A stretch of DNA of 64,000 nt from an uncultured Ruminococcus sp. (GCA_902788785.1 CADALT010000006.1:28256-92255), one strand, 5' to 3'. Positions 8,779-18,044 are shown, counted from the first letter of the stretch. Numbers and translations: made by a program. Notes: a model not told the origin generated them from the letters alone.

Positions 8779-10123
8779 TTGTGCCGCCTTCCTTTACTTT
8801 TTCCTTGTAACGCTTTATAGCAGCACGGGTGGGCTGTATAGCGGTGTAGTTAGCAATGGCGTACTTATAACCCTTGTTCTTGAAGAACTCATTCATCGCA
8901 TCGTCAAGGTCGGGCTTTACCACGATGTTGTCAGGGTCATAGCCCGAACATTTTATCCTTATAGCGATATCATAAGCTCTTGAACCGCTGGTGACTACCC
9001 TTGTAACGTTCTCGAACACCGAGAAGTTAATGTCCCATATCCACGAAACATCATGGCCGTCCGCAAGGTTGTCATTGAGGACAAATAGCAGTTCTTTTGC
9101 GCCCTTGTGCTCGTTCATAACACGCAGGGTCATGTTAGCGCCCACGGGATTTTTCGCAAGGTTTACCAGTAACTCGCTGCCGTCAACGCTGAATTTCTCC
9201 AGCCTGCCGTTGTTGACCTCGAATTTCTCGAAAGTCTCGTGTAGTATCTTCTTATCGAAGTTATAAAGATTTGCCGCAGTATATACAGCCGCAAGGTTGT
9301 AAACGTAGTAGATACTGTTGTGGCTTATCTTGTACTCTTCTCCCTCAAATTCCACAGAGGGCACATCCAACTTAACGTTCTTGGCAGTGATATATGGTTT
9401 AACATCACCGAAACCGCATTTTGGACACTTGAATCTGCCCACATGAGAATACTGGTAGTAATCGTATTTAAGCTCCTCACCGCACCTTGGGCAGAACTTG
9501 CCTTCACCGACTTCGTAAGGCTGATCTGTAGCTCCTGCATAACGGTCAACGCTGAAATAGAAAATATTCTTGTTTTTTGGATTTGCAAGTCCCAGTCTTG
9601 AAACGTTGGGGTCGTCGGCATTAAGTACCACGTTGCCCTCATAGGTCTCAAGAAATTTCTTGACTTTCAGTATTAGTGTTTCGACTTCGCCGTTACGGTC
9701 GAGCTGGTCACGGAAAAAGTTCAGCAGAACCAGTGTTTCCAGCTTCATCTTTGAGAAAATGACAGGAACATGGCTCTCATCAACTTCCAGCACCAGATAA
9801 TCCGCCTTTACTCTACCCTTCATATCACAGTTGTTCAGCAGCAGGGAGGTTATACCTGTGTCAAGGTTGTTGCCCTGCTTGTTGGTGATTATCTTCTTGC
9901 CTGTGCTTTCAAAGATGTGACTCAGGTAATTGGTGGTAGAAGTTTTGCCGTTCGTACCTGTTACAGCTATTATTGGACAATCTACCTTGAAAGCTTTCAG
10001 GCAGTCTTTGTTAAGTTCCCAGAGTATCAGCCCCGGGGCATTGCCTGCATCCCTGCCAAGCAGATGCAGTGTTTTTACCATCAGTTTGCCGAACCATATT
10101 GTCAGCGTGTTTTTTAAACTCAT
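8771..10123 (-). CDS. murT: Lipid II isoglutaminyl synthase, Mur-ligase-like subunit
   Basis: ATP-dependent subunit that activates the D-Glu carboxylate of lipid II and accepts ammonia from GatD. It has a Mur ligase P-loop, VTGTNGKTSTTNY (about residues 54-66), a four-cysteine zinc ribbon inserted in the central domain (CPRCG and CPKCG, about residues 212-237), and the conserved acidic stretch LADGHDVSWIWD in the C-terminal domain. 450 aa is full length. ATG at 10123 behind GGAG. It follows the NUDIX gene by 29 bp without a terminator, so both probably share the promoter at 10784. Confidence 0.94.
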   Translation of the reverse strand: MSLKNTLTIWFGKLMVKTLHLLGRDAGNAPGLILWELNKDCLKAFKVDCPIIAVTGTNGKTSTTNYLSHIFESTGKKIITNKQGNNLDTGITSLLLNNCDMKGRVKADYLVLEVDESHVPVIFSKMKLETLVLLNFFRDQLDRNGEVETLILKVKKFLETYEGNVVLNADDPNVSRLGLANPKNKNIFYFSVDRYAGATDQPYEVGEGKFCPRCGEELKYDYYQYSHVGRFKCPKCGFGDVKPYITAKNVKLDVPSVEFEGEEYKISHNSIYYVYNLAAVYTAANLYNFDKKILHETFEKFEVNNGRLEKFSVDGSELLVNLAKNPVGANMTLRVMNEHKGAKELLFVLNDNLADGHDVSWIWDINFSVFENVTRVVTSGSRAYDIAIRIKCSGYDPDNIVVKPDLDDAMNEFFKNKGYKYAIANYTAIQPTRAAIKRYKEKVKEGGTNG

Positions 10124-10152
10124 TTTTCTTACTCCGTGTAATATTTTTTATG

Positions 10153-10617
10153 TCAGTCTTTTTTGAATTGACGCATATACTCTTCAATAACAGGGCGTAT
10201 GGGAGGGGATATCATATCAGGGGTAATCTCATCTAAGGTAAAATATCTTAACTCTTCGATCTCTGATTCCTGAGCCTTTGGTGTGCCGTGATATTTTCTG
10301 CAAATATAGACTATCTCAATATTTGAGACTTCGTCGCCGTTAGGATAGATGTAGTGAGTATCTTTTCCCGAGTTAATATAGAATAGTTCCATCTCGTCGG
10401 CAACTATGCCCATTTCCTCAAAAAGCTCACGAGCGGCACAGTCCTCTATCTTTTCATTGATCTCCACAGAACCGCCGGCATAGCCCCACAAATGATTATC
10501 CGTGCGCTTGCCGAGAAGCAGTCTGCCGTTCTTATCCACAATGATAATACTTCCCGAACATTGTATAATGGTTCGGTGTCCGACCAGCTTTCGCATATCG
10601 AAAATATATCCGCCCAT
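10153..10617 (-). CDS. NUDIX hydrolase
   Basis: Hydrolase of nucleoside diphosphates linked to another moiety. The complete NUDIX box lies at about residues 49-71 and begins GGSVEINEKIEDCAAREL, followed by EEMGI, with all the metal-binding glutamates. 154 aa, one domain. ATG at 10617 with GGGAG seven bases upstream. It is the first gene of a unit continuing into murT and gatD, and is preceded by a structured leader (10618-10754). The exact substrate (oxidised nucleotide, nucleotide sugar or dinucleotide) cannot be read from sequence. Confidence 0.9.
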   Translation of the reverse strand: MGGYIFDMRKLVGHRTIIQCSGSIIIVDKNGRLLLGKRTDNHLWGYAGGSVEINEKIEDCAARELFEEMGIVADEMELFYINSGKDTHYIYPNGDEVSNIEIVYICRKYHGTPKAQESEIEELRYFTLDEITPDMISPPIRPVIEEYMRQFKKD

Positions 10618-10754
10618 ACCATATCTCCCGTATTAAAAAAGAAAGTACGGCGGCAGGGTTTGGTACCTGCATTAACTATCGCCCTCGTACAGCTGAGAGT
10701 TACGCCGTCTTTGACTTCTGCCGAAATCTGCTGTACACTTAACGGAAGAAGACC
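10618..10754 (-). ncRNA. Structured 5' leader of the NUDIX-murT-gatD operon
   Basis: About 137 nt between the predicted transcript start and the NUDIX ATG. Visible pairings on the minus strand: GTACAGC with GCTGTAC enclosing about 36 nt; GCAGG with CCTGC as a local hairpin; and ACGGCG inside the first domain with CGCCGT just before a T-rich run. The last pairing would compete with the first two, which is the logic of a riboswitch or attenuator. I could not align it to a known class with confidence. Confidence 0.45.
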
Positions 10755-10760
10755 TATTTA

Positions 10761-10789
10761 ATAATATAACAAATCGCTCCAAATGTCAA
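10761..10789 (-). promoter_or_regulatory. Promoter of the NUDIX-murT-gatD operon
   Basis: On the minus strand TTGACA (10784-10789), 17-bp spacer, TATTAT (10761-10766). Confidence 0.7.
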
Positions 10790-10887
10790 TAGTGAAAGAA
10801 TGGTTTAGGTTATCATGCGAATATTTTTCAAAGACAAGCATAGTATTGTACAAAGAGTTTTTTTGTATTACAGAAAGGAAAACTGAT

Positions 10888-13530
10888 ATGCTGGATATAT
10901 TTGAAAAAAAGCTTGATGAAGACCTGTACGTGGCTAAAACTGCCGATGATATGGGGCTTACCTCGAATGAAGCCGCACAGCGACTGTCAGATGACGGCGA
11001 GAACGTACTGGGCACAAAACGAAAAAAAGGTCCGATGAAAATTTTTCTCGGTCAGTTCCATGATGTTATGGTCATGATACTTTTAGGTGCTGCGGTGGTG
11101 TCGGTGCTGCTCGGACAGTATTCGGATGCTGTGCCTATCGTTGCGGTGGTCGTTATAAACGCATTTCTCGGTTTTATACAGGAATTTCGCTGTGAAAAGA
11201 CTCTTGAAAAGCTTGAAGCCATGACTGCACCAACAGCGCTTGTCTACCGTGACGGTGTGAGAAAAAAGCTGCCTGCCTCAAAGGTAGTCACAGGAGATGT
11301 CTTTGCTATCGAAGCAGGCGATAAAGTACCTGCTGATGGATATATAATCAGCTGTAAAGGGCTGTGCTGTGATGAGTCGATACTTACGGGTGAGACAACT
11401 GCAGCTGTAAAAACAGGGCGTATCTCACAGGTGGATTTTAATTCACTGAATAAAGATTATATGGTCTACATGGGTACGGTTGTAACAAGGGGAAGTGCGA
11501 TCATCCGTACCACTGCCACAGGAAAAGCGACCCAGATGGGCAGGGTCTCGGTGATGCTTGAAAGTATCGGAGAGGAGCTTACCCCTTTGCAGAAAAAACT
11601 CGCCGAACTTGGCAGGACACTTGCTATCATCTGCATAGGTGTGTGCATACTTGTTTTTATCGGCGGATTGCTGCGTGGCGAACCCGTCTTCAATATGACC
11701 ATGACTGCCATAACCATTGCTATCGCCGCCATTCCGGAAGGTCTCCCTGCGGCGGTGACGATAGCACTTTCACTTGCAGTAAGGAAGATGCTCAAAAGAA
11801 ATGCATTGGTCAGAAAGCTTCACTCGGTGGAAACTCTGGGTTGTGCCTCTGTCATATGCACTGACAAGACGGGAACTGTCACACAGAATAAAATGAAAGT
11901 AACAGCTATGGTGGACGGTGAAGGCAAACGTTATGATGAAGCTGAAAGATCTGAGGATACAAAGCTTAACGAACTTTTGATATGCGCTGCTGTATGTAAT
12001 AATGCTGTGCTTGAACATCATGAACGTACCGAACCGCACTATACTGCACAGGGCGACCCGACAGAATGCGCACTTATCACTGCTGCGGCTGAACTGGGTA
12101 TTTTTGCTGCCGATACTGGTCTTGAACGAATAGATGAGATACCATTCGACAGCGAAAGCCGTACTATGACGGTTATTTGCAAAACTAATGATGGAAAGAC
12201 AGTTTCCTATAAAAAAGGCAGTCCCGACGCAGTAATATCGGAATGTATAAAACGTCTGACCTCAAAGGGCGTTGAGGAGTTTACAGCCGCTCATAAACTT
12301 TTGATACAACGGACCTGTGATACAATGGCAGCGGAAGGGCTGAGAGTCCTTGCGTTCTCTAAGATCACAGGCGGGGGCTGTATATTCCTCGGACTTATGG
12401 GTATGCAGGATCCGCCTCGCCCCGAAGCCGCAGAAGCAGTTCGTAAATGCGCTCGTGCAGGGATACGTACTGTAATGATAACGGGTGACCACAAGCTTAC
12501 CGCTGCAGCTGTGGCACGCAGGGTGGGTATAATGCGGCAGGGAAGTCTGGTGCTGACAGGTGCGGAACTTGACCGTATTACCGATGAAAAGCTTGCCGAT
12601 GTAATTGAAAACTGTGCTGTTTTTGCTCGTGTAACACCTGCACACAAATTAAGAATAATCAAAGCTTTCAAATCAAAGGGTCATATATGTGCCATGACGG
12701 GGGACGGTGTGAATGATGCGCCTGCCGTCAAAGAAGCTGACATAGGTGTATCTATGGGTGTGCAGGGAACAGAAGTCACAAAGCAGGCGGCTGACGTGAT
12801 ACTTCTTGATGACAATTTTGCCACACTGGTCGGTGCGGTTGAAGACGGAAGGACCATATACGCCAATATACGCAAGTTCGTGCGATATATGATATCCAGC
12901 AATATAGGTGAAGTCGTTACCATGTTCGGCGGAATCATGATGGGACTGCCTATGGTCATGCTGCCTGCGCAGATATTGCTTGTCAATCTTGTTACCGACA
13001 GTTTGCCTGCGGTGGCACTGGGGCTTGAACCATCTGAAAAGTCGGTGATGGAGAAAATGCCGAGAAAAGAGAGTGACAGCTTTTTCATCGGCGGACTGCT
13101 CGGGCGAATGCTTCTGAGAGGTTTACTTATAGGTATATGTACACTGGGAACGTTCACTCTGCTTCTGAAAGCGGGAGAAACTCTGCGCTGTGCAAGAACA
13201 GGTGCACTTATCACTCTTGTTATGAGTCAGCTCATACACGTTTTCGAGTGTAAATCTGAGGAAAAGACTTTGTTTACAGTTCCGCTGTTCAATAATGGTT
13301 TTCTCATTTTTGCGGTCACTGTGTCATCTGCGGTGCTTTTTTCGGGGATATACATTCCTGTACTAAGTCAAATGTTCCAGACCGCAGTACCCGATCTTCT
13401 GACACTCATCGTATCACTGGCATCGGCATTTTTAGTGCCTGTAATGTCAGGCGTGACTTCATCATTGACAATATGTCGCCGTAAAACTTTTGATGTATCT
13501 GCAAACAAACCCGACCATACATCGGTATGA
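10888..13530 (+). CDS. P-type calcium-transporting ATPase
   Basis: P2A-type cation pump (SERCA/PMR1-like) that drives Ca2+ out of the cytoplasm. From the ATG at 10888 the order is: N-terminal domain, M1-M2, actuator domain with ILTGET near residue 167 (TGET where TGES is usual), M4 with PEGLPAA near 283, phosphorylation site DKTGT near 326, hinge GDGVNDAPA near 605, then M5-M10 with the M6 calcium motif NLVTDSLPAVALG. About 880 aa, full length. The frame is open further upstream, but the ATG at 10888 has AGAAAGGA at good spacing. No linked transporter or regulator. It ends facing pyk, with which it converges. Confidence 0.93.
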   Translation: MLDIFEKKLDEDLYVAKTADDMGLTSNEAAQRLSDDGENVLGTKRKKGPMKIFLGQFHDVMVMILLGAAVVSVLLGQYSDAVPIVAVVVINAFLGFIQEFRCEKTLEKLEAMTAPTALVYRDGVRKKLPASKVVTGDVFAIEAGDKVPADGYIISCKGLCCDESILTGETTAAVKTGRISQVDFNSLNKDYMVYMGTVVTRGSAIIRTTATGKATQMGRVSVMLESIGEELTPLQKKLAELGRTLAIICIGVCILVFIGGLLRGEPVFNMTMTAITIAIAAIPEGLPAAVTIALSLAVRKMLKRNALVRKLHSVETLGCASVICTDKTGTVTQNKMKVTAMVDGEGKRYDEAERSEDTKLNELLICAAVCNNAVLEHHERTEPHYTAQGDPTECALITAAAELGIFAADTGLERIDEIPFDSESRTMTVICKTNDGKTVSYKKGSPDAVISECIKRLTSKGVEEFTAAHKLLIQRTCDTMAAEGLRVLAFSKITGGGCIFLGLMGMQDPPRPEAAEAVRKCARAGIRTVMITGDHKLTAAAVARRVGIMRQGSLVLTGAELDRITDEKLADVIENCAVFARVTPAHKLRIIKAFKSKGHICAMTGDGVNDAPAVKEADIGVSMGVQGTEVTKQAADVILLDDNFATLVGAVEDGRTIYANIRKFVRYMISSNIGEVVTMFGGIMMGLPMVMLPAQILLVNLVTDSLPAVALGLEPSEKSVMEKMPRKESDSFFIGGLLGRMLLRGLLIGICTLGTFTLLLKAGETLRCARTGALITLVMSQLIHVFECKSEEKTLFTVPLFNNGFLIFAVTVSSAVLFSGIYIPVLSQMFQTAVPDLLTLIVSLASAFLVPVMSGVTSSLTICRRKTFDVSANKPDHTSV

Positions 13531-13534
13531 AAAA

Positions 13535-13567
13535 AAGCGCTTCGCACTGGATTAGTACGGAGCGCTT
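13535..13567 (-). terminator. pyk terminator
   Basis: AAGCGCTTCG pairs with CGGAGCGCTT (one wobble) with an inner ACT/AGT pairing. On the minus strand it is followed by a run of T, so it serves pyk; it also lies just past the stop of the calcium pump gene. Confidence 0.75.
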
Positions 13568-13574
13568 AGTATTA

Positions 13575-14993
13575 TCATACTTTTTCGACTTTGAGCAGAT
13601 TTGTGGTTCCGCTCATTCCAAGTGGAACGCCTGCGGTTATTACCACAAGATCGCCTTCTTTGATATAGCCGTTTTCAAGAGAAGCTTCGATAGCCTTTTT
13701 GATGAGGTCATCGGTGTTGTCCATCTCTGCTATAAGACCCGGGTAAACGCCCCAGGACATATTCATCTGATGGCAGGTCACTTCATCTGTGGTAAGACCT
13801 ATGATAGGACAGTCGGGACGGTACTTTGAGAGTATTCTTGCGGTCTGTCCGCTCTTTGTAACGGTAAGTATCGCAGCTGCATTAAGGTCGTGGGCGGTGG
13901 TGACTGTAGCGTGGGAAATAGCATCTGTGATGCTGGGGTGATCCACATTGTCACGCTTGCGGAACCTGTTTATGTAGTCGATATCATTTTCTGTAGTTTC
14001 AGCTATAAGGCTCATGGTCTTTACAACATCTACGGGGAACTTGCCTGCGGCAGTCTCTCCTGAGAGCATGATAGCTGAAGTGCCGTCATAGATAGCGTTG
14101 GCAACATCGGTTATCTCGGCTCTGGTAGGACGAGGATTGGTTATCATTGACTCGAGCATCTGTGTTGCAGTGATGACCTGCTTACCTGCATTGTAAGCCT
14201 TATGTATGAGTTCTTTCTGGATCGCAGGTATCTGCTCAAAGGGTATCTCAACACCCATGTCGCCTCGTGCGACCATTATGCCGTCAGCGACTTCAAGTAT
14301 CTCGTCGATGTTCTCAACACCCTCGGCATTCTCGATCTTTGCGATTATCCTAGGGTTGAACCAGCCCAGTGACTGTGTGAATTTTCTGAGATATGTGACA
14401 TCAGCACCTGTTCTTACAAAGGAAGCTGCTATAAAATCAAAGCCCATCTTAGCACCGAAAGCAAGGTCAGCCATGTCAGAATCGGAAATATAAGGCATTG
14501 AAAGCTTTACACCGGGAACATTGATGCCCTTGTGGTCGGAAACAGTGCCGCCGTGGATGACCTCACACTGTATATCCGTACTGTTGATCTTTACTGCTTT
14601 AAGTTCGATGACACCGTCATTTATAAGTATCCTTGTGCCTGTGGAGATATCCTTTGCAAGACTTGGGAATGTGATGGAGCATATAGTCTCATCCCCCTCT
14701 ACATCACGGGAAGTAAGTGTGAACATACTTCCGTCCTCAAGCACAACGGGCTTGTGATCTTTAAAATCCCTGAGCCTTATCTCGGGACCTTTTGTATCCA
14801 TGAGCGTTGCAATGTTCAAGCCCATCTCATCACGCAGACGAGTAATGGTCTCAAAACGCTGCTGATGTACTGAGTGATCGGAATGAGAAAAGTTGAAACG
14901 TGCAACATCCATGCCGTTTTTCATCATATCTCTGAGTACGTTCTCGTCATCGGTTGCGGGACCTATGGTACATACTATCTTGGTCTTTCGCAT
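13575..14993 (-). CDS. pyk: Pyruvate kinase
   Basis: Converts phosphoenolpyruvate and ADP to pyruvate and ATP, the last step of glycolysis. The start MRKTKIVCTIGPATDDENVLR, the metal and PEP-binding segment IIAKIENAEGVENIDEI, and ATQMLESMI are all typical. At 472 aa it is the short form without the extra PEP-utiliser-like C-terminal domain of some Bacilli. A TTG at 15002 is in frame, but the ATG at 14993 is chosen because AGGAG sits nine bases before it and would touch the TTG. Monocistronic, with a promoter and a hairpin in the leader. Confidence 0.95.
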   Translation of the reverse strand: MRKTKIVCTIGPATDDENVLRDMMKNGMDVARFNFSHSDHSVHQQRFETITRLRDEMGLNIATLMDTKGPEIRLRDFKDHKPVVLEDGSMFTLTSRDVEGDETICSITFPSLAKDISTGTRILINDGVIELKAVKINSTDIQCEVIHGGTVSDHKGINVPGVKLSMPYISDSDMADLAFGAKMGFDFIAASFVRTGADVTYLRKFTQSLGWFNPRIIAKIENAEGVENIDEILEVADGIMVARGDMGVEIPFEQIPAIQKELIHKAYNAGKQVITATQMLESMITNPRPTRAEITDVANAIYDGTSAIMLSGETAAGKFPVDVVKTMSLIAETTENDIDYINRFRKRDNVDHPSITDAISHATVTTAHDLNAAAILTVTKSGQTARILSKYRPDCPIIGLTTDEVTCHQMNMSWGVYPGLIAEMDNTDDLIKKAIEASLENGYIKEGDLVVITAGVPLGMSGTTNLLKVEKV

Positions 14994-15038
14994 TTTAATC
15001 AACTCCTGTTAATCCAAATTTCCATTATTCCTTATTTT

Positions 15039-15072
15039 TCGGACATAAAATAACACCACATCAAATGTCCGA
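15039..15072 (-). promoter_or_regulatory. Hairpin in the pyk leader
   Basis: On the minus strand TCGGACAT pairs with ATGTCCGA around an 18-nt loop and is followed by AAAAAT rather than T, so it is not an ordinary terminator. It lies between the pyk promoter and its ribosome binding site. Confidence 0.5.
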
Positions 15073-15083
15073 TACCTATTTAC

Positions 15084-15112
15084 ATTATACATCAACAGAA
15101 TATTGCTGTCAA
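15084..15112 (-). promoter_or_regulatory. pyk promoter
   Basis: On the minus strand TTGACA (15107-15112), 17-bp spacer, TATAAT (15084-15089). Confidence 0.8.
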
Positions 15113-15185
15113 GTTAAATTTCGGTAAATCACCTTTATATGCCCCATGTTTTTTTGTGAAGATGTACGATAAATCTTTAGCCCCC

Positions 15186-15214
15186 TTGACAAGGGGCGAA
15201 AAACGTGTCATAAT
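15186..15214 (+). promoter_or_regulatory. valS promoter
   Basis: TTGACA (15186-15191), 17-bp spacer, CATAAT (15209-15214). Together with the pyk promoter and the two leaders this accounts for the 398-bp gap between pyk and valS. Confidence 0.7.
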
Positions 15215-15219
15215 ATAAT

Positions 15220-15391
15220 GTATAAAATGCCGTATTATGGCTGAAAGTATATACTCTCGCCAAAGGTCGGTAGGTTGGAAGGAAAGGACTAAGATGGATA
15301 ATATCAGGCATACCTTTCAGCTTTTTCCCGGCGTTCGAGTCTGAGACAGGGAATGCTTCGGAAAAAATATTTGATGAAAGGATAATCGAAA
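15220..15391 (+). ncRNA. Structured 5' leader of valS, not a recognisable T-box
   Basis: About 170 nt. GCTGAAAG (15240-15247) pairs with CTTTCAGC (15314-15321) and closes a 66-nt domain. This stem is directly followed by TTTTT, so it has the form of an intrinsic terminator. The same TTTTTCC (15322-15328) can instead pair with GGAAAAA (15360-15366) around an inner GCGTTC/GAATGC stem. I looked for the T-box sequence (GGTGGNACCGCG) and found none, although T-box control is usual for valS in Firmicutes. Confidence 0.45.
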
Positions 15392-18013
15392 ATGAAAAAA
15401 GAGCTTTCAAAGCTGTATGAACCTAATAAGGTTGAAGACAATATCTATAAATTCTGGCTTGACGGAAATTATTTCCATGCCGAGCCCGACCCCAAGAAGA
15501 AACCGTATACGATCGTTATACCGCCCCCGAACATCACAGGTCAGCTGCATATGGGTCATGCACTGGATGAGACTTTGCAGGATATACTGATACGATGGAA
15601 GAGAATGAGCGGCTACTGCACACTCTGGCTGCCCGGTACCGACCATGCTGCCATAGCTACTGAGGCTAAGATAGTTGAGGCTATGCGCAAGGAAGGCATC
15701 ACCAAGGAAGACCTGGGCAGAGAAGGCTTCATGAAGCGTGCATGGGAATGGAAGGCGCAGTTTGGCGGACGTATAGTTGAACAGCTGAAAAAGCTGGGAT
15801 CTTCCTGTGACTGGGAGAGAGAACGTTTCACCATGGACGAAGGCTGCTCCAAGGCTGTTAAGGAAGTTTTCGTAAAGTATTATGAAAAAGGTCTTATATA
15901 CAGGGGCGAGCGTATCATCAACTGGTGCCCCAAGTGCCGTACATCACTTTCCGATGCTGAGGTAACATATGAAGATCAGCCCGGATATTTCTGGCATCTG
16001 AGATATAAGATCAAGGACAGCGATGATTATGTTGAACTGGCAACCACTCGTCCCGAGACTCTGCTTGGCGATACCGCTGTGGCTGTTAACCCGAATGATG
16101 AGCGTTATAAGCATCTGGTAGGCAAGACAGTTATCCTGCCTATCGTTCACCGTGAGATACCTGTTGTAGCAGATGATTATGTTGAGATGGATTTCGGTAC
16201 AGGCGTAGTTAAGATCACACCTGCACATGACCCTAATGACTTCGAGGTAGGTCTGCGTCATAAGTTGCCCGTTATAAATGTCATGAATGACGATGCTACT
16301 ATCGTTGACGAATATCCCGCTTATGCAGGTATGGACAGATATGAGGCGAGAAAGAAGATCGTCGAGGATCTGGAGAAGGAAGGTGCACTGGTAAAGATCG
16401 AGGATCACAGCCATAATGTAGGCACCTGCTACCGCTGCGGAACAACAGTTGAGCCTAAGGTATCCACACAGTGGTTCGTTAAGATGAAGCCTCTGGCACA
16501 GCCTGCGATAGATGCTGTTAAGAACGGCGATACAAAGTTCGTTCCCGAGCGTTTTGATAAGATCTATTTCCACTGGCTCGATAATATTCGTGACTGGTGT
16601 ATCTCCCGTCAGATCTGGTGGGGCCATCAGATCCCTGCATTCTATTGCGATGAGTGCGGCGAGATGGTAGTTACAAAGGAGAACAGTGCGGTTTGTCCCA
16701 AGTGCGGCAAGCCTATGAGACAGGATCCCGATACTCTGGATACCTGGTTCAGCTCGGCGCTGTGGCCTTTCTCAACTCTCGGCTGGCCTGACAAGACCAA
16801 GGATCTTGAGTATTTCTATCCTACAAATACCCTGGTAACAGGTTATGATATCATATTCTTCTGGGTCATCAGGATGATGTTCAGCGGTCTGGAGAATATG
16901 GGCAAGGTTCCTTTTGATACTGTTCTGATACACGGCCTTGTTCGTGATGCACAGGGCAGAAAGATGTCTAAATCTCTGGGCAACGGTATCGATCCTCTGG
17001 AGGTCATCGACCAGTACGGTGCAGATGCACTTAGATTTATGCTGGCTACGGGCAACGCTCCCGGTAACGATATGAGATTTATCGAGGATAAGGTAAAGGC
17101 ATCCAGAAACTTTGCTAATAAGATCTGGAATGCTGCAAGATTTATTATGATGAATCTGCCCGATGATTTCAAGGCTGACAAGCTTCCCGACGAGCTCAAT
17201 GTAGAGGATAAGTGGGTGATCTCCAAGTTCAATACACTGGCTAAGGAAGTTAATGAGAATCTTGAAAAGTTCGAGCTTGGTGTGGCTGTATCTAAGCTTT
17301 ACGATTTCATATGGGATATCTACTGCGACTGGTATATCGAGCTGACAAAGCCCAGGATCGCCGCAGGCGGCGAGACAGAAGCTACTGCACAGGCTGTACT
17401 AGTATGGGTAATGAAGGGTATGCTCAAATTGCTGCACCCATTCATGCCTTATATCACTGAAGAGATCTGGCAGGCACTGGTAAATGATGGCTCCGCTATC
17501 ATGGTACAGGACTTCCCTGTATATGATGAGAAGCTCACATTTGCTGAAGATGAGGCTGATTTCGAGAAGATAATCGCAGGCATCAGGGGTATAAGAAACC
17601 GCCGTGCCGAGATGAACGTTCCACCCTCTGTAAAGGCAAAACTGTTCATCGAGACCGAGCAGAAGGATGTTTTTGCAAAGGGCGAGATGTTCTTTGAGAG
17701 ACTGGCATCTGCATCTGAGGTCGTAATTATGGATAAGTGTGAGGAGAAGGACTGCGTAAACGTTGTTACAGACAGCGCTCGCTTCTTCATTCCTCTCTCT
17801 GACATAGTAGATACTGAGAAGGAGCTGGCAAGACTCAATAAAGATAAGCAGAAAGTGCAGAAGGATATTGATTTCCTCAGCGGCAAGCTTTCTAATCAGG
17901 GCTTTATCGCAAAGGCACCTGCGCAGCTGATAGAGGCTGAAAAGGCTAAGCTGGCAAAGGCTCAGGAGAAAATGGCTAAGATCGAGGAGTCTATAGCTGC
18001 ACTTGGAAAATAA
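15392..18013 (+). CDS. valS: Valyl-tRNA synthetase
   Basis: Class I aminoacyl-tRNA synthetase charging tRNA-Val. The HIGH motif is in PPPNITGQLHMGHAL (about residues 46-60) and KMSKS is in GRKMSKSLGNG (near 525). The editing domain lies between them, then the anticodon-binding domain, and a C-terminal coiled coil (about residues 808-870, rich in K, E and L) that contacts the tRNA. 873 aa is normal. ATG at 15392 with GAAAGGAT upstream. A small membrane protein gene follows 31 bp later and is probably co-transcribed. Confidence 0.97.
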   Translation: MKKELSKLYEPNKVEDNIYKFWLDGNYFHAEPDPKKKPYTIVIPPPNITGQLHMGHALDETLQDILIRWKRMSGYCTLWLPGTDHAAIATEAKIVEAMRKEGITKEDLGREGFMKRAWEWKAQFGGRIVEQLKKLGSSCDWERERFTMDEGCSKAVKEVFVKYYEKGLIYRGERIINWCPKCRTSLSDAEVTYEDQPGYFWHLRYKIKDSDDYVELATTRPETLLGDTAVAVNPNDERYKHLVGKTVILPIVHREIPVVADDYVEMDFGTGVVKITPAHDPNDFEVGLRHKLPVINVMNDDATIVDEYPAYAGMDRYEARKKIVEDLEKEGALVKIEDHSHNVGTCYRCGTTVEPKVSTQWFVKMKPLAQPAIDAVKNGDTKFVPERFDKIYFHWLDNIRDWCISRQIWWGHQIPAFYCDECGEMVVTKENSAVCPKCGKPMRQDPDTLDTWFSSALWPFSTLGWPDKTKDLEYFYPTNTLVTGYDIIFFWVIRMMFSGLENMGKVPFDTVLIHGLVRDAQGRKMSKSLGNGIDPLEVIDQYGADALRFMLATGNAPGNDMRFIEDKVKASRNFANKIWNAARFIMMNLPDDFKADKLPDELNVEDKWVISKFNTLAKEVNENLEKFELGVAVSKLYDFIWDIYCDWYIELTKPRIAAGGETEATAQAVLVWVMKGMLKLLHPFMPYITEEIWQALVNDGSAIMVQDFPVYDEKLTFAEDEADFEKIIAGIRGIRNRRAEMNVPPSVKAKLFIETEQKDVFAKGEMFFERLASASEVVIMDKCEEKDCVNVVTDSARFFIPLSDIVDTEKELARLNKDKQKVQKDIDFLSGKLSNQGFIAKAPAQLIEAEKAKLAKAQEKMAKIEESIAALGK

Positions 18014-18044
18014 CATCTGATTTCGGGGTTAGGGGGTCGATGCT

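Noticed and set aside
8191-8820. A 209-codon open frame antisense to gatD.
   Set aside because: It mirrors a real gene with clear catalytic motifs, has no ribosome binding site and no recognisable domain. Several other long antisense frames (for instance opposite valS at 15944-16627 and glyA at 50948-51862) were rejected for the same reason.
10620-10700. On the plus strand AGGGTTTGGTACCTGC followed by GCCCTC resembles the T-box antiterminator core, and CTGAGA resembles part of a TPP riboswitch.
   Set aside because: No room for T-box stem I because the NUDIX gene occupies the upstream side, the core is imperfect, and the promoter and ribosome binding site put the transcript on the other strand. 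The other TPP elements are missing.
15331-15345. GCGTTCGAGTC in the valS leader resembles a tRNA T-arm.
   Set aside because: The flanking bases do not form the five-bp T stem and no acceptor, D or anticodon arm can be drawn around it.
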